From positions 1 through 36,555 of the forward strand of contig CAZASZ010000016.1 in assembly GCA_964487925.1 (NCBI GenBank): 36,555 bases of DNA, given 5' to 3'. The position numbers and the translations under genes were made by a program. Shown piece after piece: positions 23,830 through 30,739 of this stretch. The stretch comes from RI-283 sp964487925. GTDB lineage: Bacteria; Pseudomonadota; Gammaproteobacteria; SZUA-140. Numbering within the stretch: the first letter of the stretch is position 1; the number at the start of each line of letters is the position of its first letter. The notes under the pieces were generated by a model, which made no database searches, was not told the DNA's origin, and worked only from the letters and a program-made list of their open reading frames with translations.

Positions 23830-24717
23830 CTAGCCAAATCTTCCTGTGATGTAGTCCTCGGTCTGAGTCTTCTGGGGCGAGGTAAACATCGTGTTGGTAT
23901 CCTGGTATTCGACCAAGGTGCCCAGGTAAAAGAAGCCCGTATAGTCGGAGACCCGCGCCGCCTGTTGCATATTATGGGTCACAATCACGATCGTGAACTC
24001 ATTTTTGAGCTCATCGATCAGTTCCTCGATCTTGGCCGTTGCGATCGGATCCAGCGCCGAACAGGGCTCGTCCATCAAGATCACATCTGGACGAACCGCT
24101 ATCGTCCGTGCGATACACAGACGCTGCTGCTGACCACCGGAAAGCGTCGTTCCAGGCTGATGAAGCTTGTCCTTGACCTCGTCCCAAAGCCCGGCCCGGC
24201 GAAGACAGGTCTCTACCAACTCGTCCATTTCGCTGCCCTTGTACGCCACACCATGGATGCGCGGCGCAAAGGCGATGTTCTCATAGATGCTCTTGGGAAA
24301 GGGGTTAGGCTTCTGAAAAACCATGCCCACGCGGGTTCGTAATCGCACGACATCGACCTTGGGCTCGTAGATGTCCGAACCATCCAGTGAAACCCGTCCC
24401 TCAATCCGGCAGTCGGCAATGCGATCGTTCATCCGGTTCAGGCAGCGAAGCAGGGTAGACTTGCCGCACCCGGAAGGACCGATAAACGCAGTGACGTGAC
24501 GCTCCCTGATATTCATCGTGATGCCGTGCAACGTCTGTTGCTCGCCATACCACAGCCGAAGGTTCTCAATCGAGATCATATTATTTAGGGCAGGGTCAAC
24601 CTCAGCCACCCCCTGATAAGCATCAGCCACGTTACTATCTTCCATCGTTAAGGGAACCGACAAGCCCACCTCGGGCAATTGAACTACCTGCCCATCAGAA
24701 ATCAACGCTTCAGTCAT
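23830..24717 (-). CDS. pstB: Phosphate ABC transporter ATP-binding protein PstB
   Basis: PstB hydrolyses ATP to drive high-affinity phosphate import. It has Walker A GPSGCGKST, signature LSGGQQQRLCIART, Walker B VILMDEPCSALDP and the H-loop IVTHNMQQAARVSDY, plus the PstB-typical VGMVFQKPNPFPKSIYENI. From ATG at 24717 the product is 295 residues, about 46 longer at the N-terminus than most PstB (homology starts at MISIENLRLWYG). A start at that internal Met would be possible, but the 5' ATG overlaps the pstA stop (TGATG), which favours coupling and the long form. Confidence 0.96.
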   Translation of the reverse strand: MTEALISDGQVVQLPEVGLSVPLTMEDSNVADAYQGVAEVDPALNNMISIENLRLWYGEQQTLHGITMNIRERHVTAFIGPSGCGKSTLLRCLNRMNDRIADCRIEGRVSLDGSDIYEPKVDVVRLRTRVGMVFQKPNPFPKSIYENIAFAPRIHGVAYKGSEMDELVETCLRRAGLWDEVKDKLHQPGTTLSGGQQQRLCIARTIAVRPDVILMDEPCSALDPIATAKIEELIDELKNEFTIVIVTHNMQQAARVSDYTGFFYLGTLVEYQDTNTMFTSPQKTQTEDYITGRFG

Positions 24718-25880
24718 CACCAACTCCGCTCAAATCTACGCCGCAACCAGATGGCGAATCCGTTCAAACTCAATAGCACGACCAACAGCACAAGGATACC
24801 GGCTGCCGTTCGCTCTGCATAGGCTCGCAAGGGTTCCCCGGCCCAAGTAAAGATCTGGGCCGGCAATACCGTGGCGGCCTCCAACACATTGGTCGGTTCA
24901 TCCGGGATGTAGGCGATCATTCCGACGATAATCAAAGGGGCCGTCTCACCCATCGCCTGCGCCAGGCCGATAATGCTCCCGGTCAAAACACCAGGCATCG
25001 CCAAGGGCAGGATATGGTGCCATAGCGCCTGCCAGGGCGAGGCGCCGACGCCCAATGCGCCCTCGCGGATAGAATCCGGCACGGCCTTCAAAGCGGCGCG
25101 TGCACTGATAATAATGACCGGCAACGTCATCAAAGCCAGCGTCAAACCGCCGACCAGGGCCGACGAACGCGGCACACCGAAAAAATTGATAAAGATCGCC
25201 AGTCCCAATAAACCGAACATAATCGATGGGATCGCCGCAAGATTGTTGATATTGACTTCGAGCAGGTGGATCAAGCGGTTATCAGGGGCAAATTCCTCTA
25301 GGAAAACAGCGGTCATAATACCCACCGGCAGGGCGAATATCATCGTCAAAAACAGCACGTAAATCGTACCGACAATCGCCGAATATATCCCTGCCAACTC
25401 GGGCAGCTTGGAATCACCCCGAGTAAAGAAGTCCCAATTGAAGCCAAGCCGAATGTCGCCCTGTGCATAGAGGCGATCCACAAGTTCACGCTGTTTTTCT
25501 TTGAGCGTGTTCCGATGCCCCTTCAGATACTGATCGACCGATGAATCGGCAGTAATCCACAATAGCTCCTTCTCCCCGACGCGTTCCGGATGCTCGCGCA
25601 AATAGAGCGGCAGCGTACGAAGCCAGCCCCTGCTAGCGATATGTCGCAAGGACTTGTCGATGGCCTTACGGTACTGGCCGGCCTCGACTACAGTGGAATA
25701 ACTGACCTCCGTCTGTATTTGGGCCTGCTGGAGCGCAGGCCAACCCCGGCTCACGAGATCACTGAAAAAAAAGACCAGGAACAGCAACGCGAACGCCACC
25801 GCTGACAGGCAGTAGAGCTTGAAGCGTTTTTCAGCGCGGTATCGACGGCGTATCGACGGCGTCAGGTCTATTTTACTCAT
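24717..25880 (-). CDS. pstA: Phosphate ABC transporter permease PstA
   Basis: PstA is one of the two inner-membrane channel subunits for phosphate. The 387-residue product has a first helix near 22-43, a soluble periplasmic insert of about 120 residues (to about 160) as in the long DUF3333-bearing PstA form, then five or six helices. The ABC permease EAA loop is REGALGVGASPWQALWHHILPLAMPG split over about residues 270-296. The typical segment AQAMGETAPLIIVGMIAYI follows. ATG at 25880 overlaps pstC by 8 nt. Confidence 0.95.
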   Translation of the reverse strand: MSKIDLTPSIRRRYRAEKRFKLYCLSAVAFALLFLVFFFSDLVSRGWPALQQAQIQTEVSYSTVVEAGQYRKAIDKSLRHIASRGWLRTLPLYLREHPERVGEKELLWITADSSVDQYLKGHRNTLKEKQRELVDRLYAQGDIRLGFNWDFFTRGDSKLPELAGIYSAIVGTIYVLFLTMIFALPVGIMTAVFLEEFAPDNRLIHLLEVNINNLAAIPSIMFGLLGLAIFINFFGVPRSSALVGGLTLALMTLPVIIISARAALKAVPDSIREGALGVGASPWQALWHHILPLAMPGVLTGSIIGLAQAMGETAPLIIVGMIAYIPDEPTNVLEAATVLPAQIFTWAGEPLRAYAERTAAGILVLLVVLLSLNGFAIWLRRRFERSW

Positions 25881-27114
25881 ACTTCAACCTAAAGCGTCGT
25901 ATAACGGTTAGCGAAATGAGGTTCAAAATCATGGTAAATACCAGCAGAACCAAGCCCAACCCGAAGGCCGACAGCGTTAACGGGGAATTGAACTCCTGAT
26001 CACCCGTCAAGGCATCAACGATACGAACTGTGACAGTGGTCATCCCCTCGAGCGGATTCCAAGTCAGATTCGGCCGAAGGCCCGCGGCCATGACGACGAT
26101 CATGGTCTCACCAACTGCACGGGATACGCCCAGAAGCGCGGCTGAGACAATTCCGGGCAACGCCGCGGGTATCACGATATGGCGGATGGTCTCTGCCTTG
26201 GTGATGCCCATGGCCAGCGAGCCCTCGCGCAAGGACTGAGGCACCGCCATCAGGACATCGTCCGATAGCGAAGAGATAAACGGAATAATCATGACGCCCA
26301 TGACAATGCCTGGCGCCAAGGCATTGGTCGCATCGGCGGTAACGCCAAAAAAGTTCGCGGTCTGAACCACGAGTGGGCTAATTGTGATCGCAGCGAAAAA
26401 GCCGTAGACCACGGTAGGAATTCCGGCCAGGACCTCGAGCGCGGGCTTGAGCCAACCCCTGACGGCATGACTCGAGTACTCCGACATAAAGATCGCAGCG
26501 TAGAGTCCTATGGGTATCGCCACCATCATCGCGATCGCCGTGATCATGAAGGTGCCGGCAAAGATCGGGACCGAACCGAAATGAGCCTGTGCTGCGTCCT
26601 CATGGCCTCGACCGGCGCCTTGGAGAAAGGCCGTATCGGGGTTCCACTCGGTCCCTGTAATGAAGTTCCAGAACCCCACGATATGAAAAAACTCGAGGGC
26701 CTCGAAGATGACCGACAACAATATTCCCAAAGTCGTCAGGATGGAGATCGTCGATGCCAGACGCAGCCCCCATGTAATGGCGGCCTCAACGATGATCCGC
26801 GCGGGCAGATCGGCACGCATATAGCGCAGGGCAACGCTGAGTCCGGCGACGGCAACAACCAGAGCCGCCGTAACCAACATGATGGCCGGGACCTGGTATA
26901 GCCCGGTTAGGGATAGGACAGCCCCGATAAGGGCCACCACAAGTGCGGGCAGGGCGAGTCCAAGGACCACATACCAACCATATTGCCCAGGCTGAGAGTG
27001 CAGGGCCGCTGCATTGCCCAACGACATCGCCTTGTTTTTGCCAAGGCGATGAGCAAACCAGCCCATTGGCAAAAAACCCGCCAATAGTAAAAAAACAACG
27101 TCAGACGCAGTCAT
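25873..27114 (-). CDS. pstC: Phosphate ABC transporter permease PstC
   Basis: PstC is the partner channel subunit of PstA. The 413-residue protein is longer than classical PstC (about 310-320): an additional N-terminal part with helices near 4-20, 46-68 and 75-95 precedes the core. Core blocks include FNFITGTEWNPDT-like WNFITGTEWNPDTAF, EVLAGIPTVVYGFFAAI, REGSLAMGITKAETIRHIV, SRAVGETMIVVMAAG and a terminal helix. ATG at 27114 has GGGAG about 13 nt upstream. A 10-G run and the pstS terminator lie between pstS and this gene. Confidence 0.95.
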   Translation of the reverse strand: MTASDVVFLLLAGFLPMGWFAHRLGKNKAMSLGNAAALHSQPGQYGWYVVLGLALPALVVALIGAVLSLTGLYQVPAIMLVTAALVVAVAGLSVALRYMRADLPARIIVEAAITWGLRLASTISILTTLGILLSVIFEALEFFHIVGFWNFITGTEWNPDTAFLQGAGRGHEDAAQAHFGSVPIFAGTFMITAIAMMVAIPIGLYAAIFMSEYSSHAVRGWLKPALEVLAGIPTVVYGFFAAITISPLVVQTANFFGVTADATNALAPGIVMGVMIIPFISSLSDDVLMAVPQSLREGSLAMGITKAETIRHIVIPAALPGIVSAALLGVSRAVGETMIVVMAAGLRPNLTWNPLEGMTTVTVRIVDALTGDQEFNSPLTLSAFGLGLVLLVFTMILNLISLTVIRRFRLKYE

Positions 27115-27143
27115 TCACAAAGCGGCTCCCACTTTCGAGCCCT

Positions 27144-27153
27144 CCCCCCCCCC
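27144..27153. repeat. Homopolymer of 10 C (10 G in the pstC leader)
   Basis: Ten consecutive C on the plus strand read as G10 on the coding strand, 30 nt before the pstC ATG. Runs of this length are prone to slippage. It lies in the untranslated stretch after the pstS terminator. Confidence 0.9.
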
Positions 27154-27230
27154 AAGTCTTCGTTCCGACCACTTCAATTCACCGCAATGAGACTTAATCT
27201 ATATGGCCAGAATACCGTAATCAAGGCCCC

Positions 27231-27262
27231 AAAAAAATTGGCCCGAGTTTCCCCGGGCCAAA
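27231..27262 (-). terminator. Rho-independent terminator after pstS
   Basis: On the minus strand an 8-bp stem TTGGCCCG/CGGGCCAA (arms 27254-27261 and 27238-27245, 8-nt loop) is followed by a T-run at 27237-27231 on that strand. It lies 30-60 nt after the pstS stop and before pstC. Partial termination here would give more pstS than pstCAB message, a common arrangement. Confidence 0.9.
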
Positions 27263-27291
27263 TTTATCATGATGTCACTGAAAAATCGCGC

Positions 27292-28314
27292 TTACTTCTT
27301 CTTCAGATCACCCGCAGTCAGATTAACCCGCGTTGCGACCCGATCCCGGATCTCTTTGCGGTAGGCATCCGGCAAGGGAATCAGCCCGATTTCGGAGAGG
27401 TTGCCCTCCTTACCGATCATGTCATCGCCCATGAACATACTGACGTACTTGGCGACGCCCTTGACCTGACCCTCGTGAGACTTCTTGATATAGAAGTACA
27501 GCGAGCGTGACAGCGGGTACTTTCCGGAAGAAATAGTATCCGGCTCGGGGCTGATGCCATCAACCGTGGCAGCCTTGAGGATGTCACCGTTCTCTTCCAG
27601 ATAGCTGTAGCCGAAGATGCCCAGCGCGGACGTATCCTTAGTCAGTTTCTGAACGATCAGGTTGTCGTTCTCGCCCGAAGGGACGTAGGCGCCATCCTGA
27701 CGGATCTTGTGATACTTCTTCTTGCCGTAGGCCGCCATATGCTTGGTCAGATGCTTCATGACCAGGTCTTCGAAGGCATCACGGGTACCGGAAGAAGCAG
27801 GAGGACCGTAGAACAGGATGTGGCGATGCGGCAGTTTGGCATCGATCTCGTCCCAATACGCATAGCTGTTCTTGACCAGCGCCGTACCCGCGGCGTTGGG
27901 CACTTCGGCAGCAACTGCCAACAGAATCGCTTTACGGGATAGGTTCAGGGGCTTGGCGTTAACGCTCTGAGCGATAGCGATACCGTCGTAACCGATGACT
28001 GCCTCGGTGATGTCCTTGACACCGTTCTTATGGCATTTCTCCAACTCGGAGGACTTCATCCGACGAGAGGCATTGGTGATATCGGGGGTATCCATATTCG
28101 CACCGGCGCAGAAAAGCTTCATGCCGCCGCCGGAGCCGGTAGACTCGATGACCGGGGTCTTTAAGTTCGTCGTAGCGCCCAGTTCTTCAGCAACGTAGCT
28201 GGCAAACGGATAGACCGTTGACGAGCCCACGATACGGATCTGATCGCGCGCCTCGGCGTTCAAGGACAATACGGACACGGCTACTGTGGCCGCGAAAATA
28301 ATACGCTTCTTCAT
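27292..28314 (-). CDS. pstS: Periplasmic phosphate-binding protein PstS
   Basis: PstS captures phosphate in the periplasm and delivers it to PstCA. From ATG at 28314 the product is 340 residues, beginning with a signal peptide MKKRIIFAATVAVSVLSLNA with a likely cut near EA-RD. Phosphate-site loops are visible: VGSSTVYPFASYVAEEL, ESTGSGGGMKLFCAG and SSGTRDAFEDLVMKH. A TTG two codons upstream (28320) is a less likely start. A Pho box with a well-spaced -10 lies about 100 bp upstream. The frame ends in a basic GDLKKK tail just before the terminator. Confidence 0.95.
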   Translation of the reverse strand: MKKRIIFAATVAVSVLSLNAEARDQIRIVGSSTVYPFASYVAEELGATTNLKTPVIESTGSGGGMKLFCAGANMDTPDITNASRRMKSSELEKCHKNGVKDITEAVIGYDGIAIAQSVNAKPLNLSRKAILLAVAAEVPNAAGTALVKNSYAYWDEIDAKLPHRHILFYGPPASSGTRDAFEDLVMKHLTKHMAAYGKKKYHKIRQDGAYVPSGENDNLIVQKLTKDTSALGIFGYSYLEENGDILKAATVDGISPEPDTISSGKYPLSRSLYFYIKKSHEGQVKGVAKYVSMFMGDDMIGKEGNLSEIGLIPLPDAYRKEIRDRVATRVNLTAGDLKKK

Positions 28315-28416
28315 ATTCAACTCATACCTGGTTAACTTCAGTTATTAGAAATCTAATATTCAGGGCAAGCCGATTCGTCGATATCTGTCCAACGGTCGTC
28401 TCAGGAAACTGCGCTG

Positions 28417-28450
28417 ATTCTATCCATCAATTATGACAATATTGTTACAA
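28417..28450 (-). promoter_or_regulatory. Pho box and -10 element of pstS
   Basis: On the minus strand the 18-bp box is TTGTAAC-AATA-TTGTCAT (28450-28433). After exactly 10 nt comes TAGAAT (28422-28417) as the -10. PhoB boxes replace the -35 and sit 10 bp before the -10 in known Pho promoters, so the match is good. Predicted +1 is near 28410, giving a leader of about 95 nt. Confidence 0.85.
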
Positions 28451-28581
28451 CCACTCGGAGATCTGTAGTATCACGCCATCACCAACAGACTACGCGAAAA
28501 GAATATATTCATATAAATCATTATATAACAATAGGTTATAGTTAATATCGATAAGATACTGGCCAGACAAATACCCACCCA

Positions 28582-28667
28582 CCGTCATAAAAAATTCATA
28601 AAAATTTCATGTAACTGTCATGGAAGTGTCATTTTGTAACATAACTGTCATATTCATTGCTTATACT
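28582..28667 (+). promoter_or_regulatory. Multi-site Pho box array and -10 element of the porin gene
   Basis: PhoB-type heptamers ending in TCAT recur every 11 bp at 28582 (CCGTCAT), 28593 (AATTCAT), 28604 (ATTTCAT), 28615 (CTGTCAT) and 28626 (GTGTCAT). A second, shifted box TTGTAAC-ATAA-CTGTCAT occupies 28634-28651. Exactly 10 nt later is TATACT (28662-28667) as the -10. The two best boxes are 28615-28632 and 28634-28651. Predicted +1 is near 28674. The region between this and the pstS promoter (28451-28581) is very AT-rich and otherwise featureless. Confidence 0.85.
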
Positions 28668-28673
28668 TGCGCC

Positions 28674-29031
28674 CTATCGACGGGTAGGGAGGCTGGCGAT
28701 CGGCAGGATATGGGAACCCACACCGGAGAGACGCGACTATCAACGCCGCACCATCTGCAGATCCAGCTATAATATTAAAGCGGAGATAATCAGGTGGCCT
28801 GAGAGTACAGGCGCTCGGGAAGAGCACAAGCGGCATTTCGAACCCCGGAAACATTGGGGATGCACCATTAGAATCGCGCCCTGTAGTACCCAGCCCGAAA
28901 ACGCCGTCAAGGCCAAGCTCCCATTACAATTTTTGCATTACCAGCGATCCAACGCATATGTTGCAGGACATGTCGGGATCGTTAACAACGTTAGCGTTTT
29001 ACCAACCACCACCTTAGAGGAAAGAGTAGTT
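28674..29031 (+). other. Long predicted 5' leader of the porin mRNA
   Basis: If transcription starts after the Pho -10, about 358 nt precede the porin ATG. The stretch has small hairpin candidates: CCCTA/TAGGG at 28671-28688, GCCTG-N6-CAGGC at 28797-28812 and GCTC-N5-GAGC at 28813-28825. It is stop-free in the porin frame, but the translation shows no signal peptide or recognisable domain, so I treat it as non-coding. A weak internal promoter (TTGCAT at 28933, TATGTT at 28957) could give a shorter leader. I recognise no known riboswitch. Confidence 0.4.
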
Positions 29032-29820
29032 ATGAACAGAAAAATTATTGTGGTGGCCGTTGCCGGTATCGTTTGCGGTATGACCATGAGCGCAGCCCAG
29101 GCCGGCGGTATCACGGTCGTCGAGAACGGCGACAGCAAACTGTCCATCGAGTCCAAGGTTTTCGTGAAACTGGTTTCGGAAAAGGACACCGCCGCCTCCC
29201 CGGAGACCAAAACGCAGTCCGCTAGCGTCGATCGCGCCTATTTCACCGTCAAATACAACTTTGACAAAGACTGGCTCATGCGAGTAACTACGGATGTCCA
29301 TCAGACCAAAGCCTCTGAGCTCGAGCAAAAGAACAACAACGTCTTCCTTAAGTACGCCTACCTCGAAGGCAAGCTGGCCGGCAAGGCCGCTGTCCTGCGC
29401 CTCGGTCAGTCGCACACCCCGTGGATCGACTACGAGCAAGGTCTCTGGAAGCACCGTTACTTCAACAAAGTTCTGATCGATCAGAACGGCTANNNNNNNN
29501 NNNNNNNNNNNNNNNNNNNNNNNNNNNNNNNNNNNNNNNNNNNNNNNNNNNNNNNNNNNNNNNNNNNNNNNNNNNNNNNNNNNNNNNNNNNNTGGGGCTG
29601 GACGAAGCTGCCCAACAACTACGGCGCGTTCGCCCGATTCGACCATACGAAGGACAACGTCGTTCCCAAGCTCAAGAAGGATCATTATGGCGTCGGCGTC
29701 GAATACTTTCCGACCAAGCACGTCACGCTGGCCCTGGGTTACGACCGCGTCAAATCCACGGGCGGTCTTACGCCAAAGAAGGACAGCCAGTACGGACTGT
29801 GGTCTCAGTTCGCGTTCTAA
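29032..29820 (+). CDS. Phosphate-regulated outer-membrane porin (interrupted by assembly gap)
   Basis: The protein begins with a signal peptide (MNRKIIVVAVAGIVCGMTMS, likely cut after AQA). It continues with alternating beta-strands typical of a porin (SVDRAYFTVKYNFDKDWLMR, AVLRLGQSHTPWIDYEQGLW) and ends in the aromatic strand LWSQFAF, the C-terminal Phe expected for BAM insertion. Positions 29493-29592 are N, so the middle is missing and the true length is unknown. ATG at 29032 has AGAGGA about 10 nt upstream. A Pho box array upstream indicates induction in phosphate starvation, which suggests a phosphate or polyphosphate channel. Similarity to OprO/OprP is not clear enough to name it. Confidence 0.8.
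   Translation: MNRKIIVVAVAGIVCGMTMSAAQAGGITVVENGDSKLSIESKVFVKLVSEKDTAASPETKTQSASVDRAYFTVKYNFDKDWLMRVTTDVHQTKASELEQKNNNVFLKYAYLEGKLAGKAAVLRLGQSHTPWIDYEQGLWKHRYFNKVLIDQNGXXXXXXXXXXXXXXXXXXXXXXXXXXXXXXXXXXWGWTKLPNNYGAFARFDHTKDNVVPKLKKDHYGVGVEYFPTKHVTLALGYDRVKSTGGLTPKKDSQYGLWSQFAF
29493..29592. other. Assembly gap (100 N) inside the porin gene
   Basis: A run of exactly 100 N marks a gap of unknown size. The missing part is in the middle of the beta-barrel. Paralogous porin genes elsewhere in the genome could have caused the break. Confidence 0.99.
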
Positions 29821-29846
29821 AGTGTTTGTCCAAAATCAGTGAGAGA

Positions 29847-29875
29847 GGCCGGGGGTTCCCCGGCCTTTTCTTTTT
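29847..29875 (+). terminator. Rho-independent terminator after the porin gene
   Basis: Perfect 8-bp GC stem GGCCGGGG/CCCCGGCC (29847-29854 and 29858-29865), 3-nt loop, then TTTTCTTTTT. It starts 27 nt after the porin stop. From here to 30055 I see only an AT-leaning stretch (around 29950-30000) that may hold the promoter of the two-component genes, with no clear hexamer pair. Confidence 0.95.
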
Positions 29876-30055
29876 ACGCCTTATCCAAAATACGGCAGCC
29901 CTCTTGCCGCTGTCCGTTTGGCTCGAACACCCGCTGAAGCGGCTTGGTCTTGATCTATGCCGCGCTTGGTTTCATCCTTTGATATCCTAGTCTTATATCG
30001 TCGCTGGCAATCCAAGCTTTCGGCACGACGAGCCCTTTACCGATGAGATGTATTC

Positions 30056-30739
30056 ATGAGAGTACTCCTGGTCGAAGACGAGCCCATATTGAGGACCCAC
30101 CTTGAGGAACAACTCAGGGCCCAGGGTTGCGCCGTGGACGCGGCTGGGGACGGGGAAGAGGGGCTCTACCTAGGGCGTGAGTACCCCTTCGATGTCGCGA
30201 TCATTGATCTTGGACTCCCAAAACTACCGGGAATCGACTTAATCCATGCACTGCGCGCCGAGTCGCACACCTTTCCGATCCTGATCCTGACCGCGCAGGG
30301 GCGTTGGCAGGACAAGGTCTCCGGCCTCGAGGCGGGCGCCGACGACTATCTGGTCAAACCTTTTCATTTTGAAGAGCTGATGGCCCGTCTTAATGCGCTT
30401 GTGCGTCGAGCGGCGGGCTGGAGCCAGGGCACACTGAAGATCGGCCAGGTCGAGCTCGATTCTCTGAAGCAGACGGTCCGTATCGAGGATCATCCCGTGA
30501 ACTTGACGGCCTTTGAGTACAAGGCCCTCGAATACCTCATGCTGCATGCCGATCGGGTCATCTCGAAGAGCGAGCTGACGGAACATCTCTATGATCAGGA
30601 CTTCGATCGTGACAGCAACGTCATCGAGGTCTTCATCGCCCGCCTGCGGCGCAAGATCGATCCCGACGGCCGCCTGCAGCCCATCGAGACCCTGCGAGGC
30701 CGGGGCTACCGCTTCCCCATGGATGCGCGCGAACCTTGA
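30056..30739 (+). CDS. OmpR/PhoP-family response regulator, PhoP-like
   Basis: The 227-residue regulator has an N-terminal receiver with acidic pocket E8/D9, phospho-acceptor D51 (DVAIIDLGLP), T79 and K101 (LVKPFHFEELMARL). A winged-helix DNA-binding domain follows (LTAFEYKALEYLM, then VFIARLRRKI, RGRGYRFP). The LTA-x3-WQDKV and GADDY-x2-KPFH-x-EE-x-MAR blocks resemble PhoP rather than PhoB. Its stop overlaps the kinase start (TTGA), so the pair is coupled. The target genes are unknown. Despite standing next to Pho-regulated genes, it should not be called PhoB. Confidence 0.9.
   Translation: MRVLLVEDEPILRTHLEEQLRAQGCAVDAAGDGEEGLYLGREYPFDVAIIDLGLPKLPGIDLIHALRAESHTFPILILTAQGRWQDKVSGLEAGADDYLVKPFHFEELMARLNALVRRAAGWSQGTLKIGQVELDSLKQTVRIEDHPVNLTAFEYKALEYLMLHADRVISKSELTEHLYDQDFDRDSNVIEVFIARLRRKIDPDGRLQPIETLRGRGYRFPMDAREP

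Noticed and set aside
28781..28830. Resemblance of CCTGAGA and flanking hairpins to a TPP riboswitch
   Set aside because: The other conserved TPP segments are absent and the downstream gene is a porin.
28657..29031. Upstream in-frame extension of the porin from a TTG at 28657
   Set aside because: The TTG lies within the Pho promoter, before the predicted +1, and the translated stretch shows no signal peptide, whereas the ATG at 29032 starts a perfect one.
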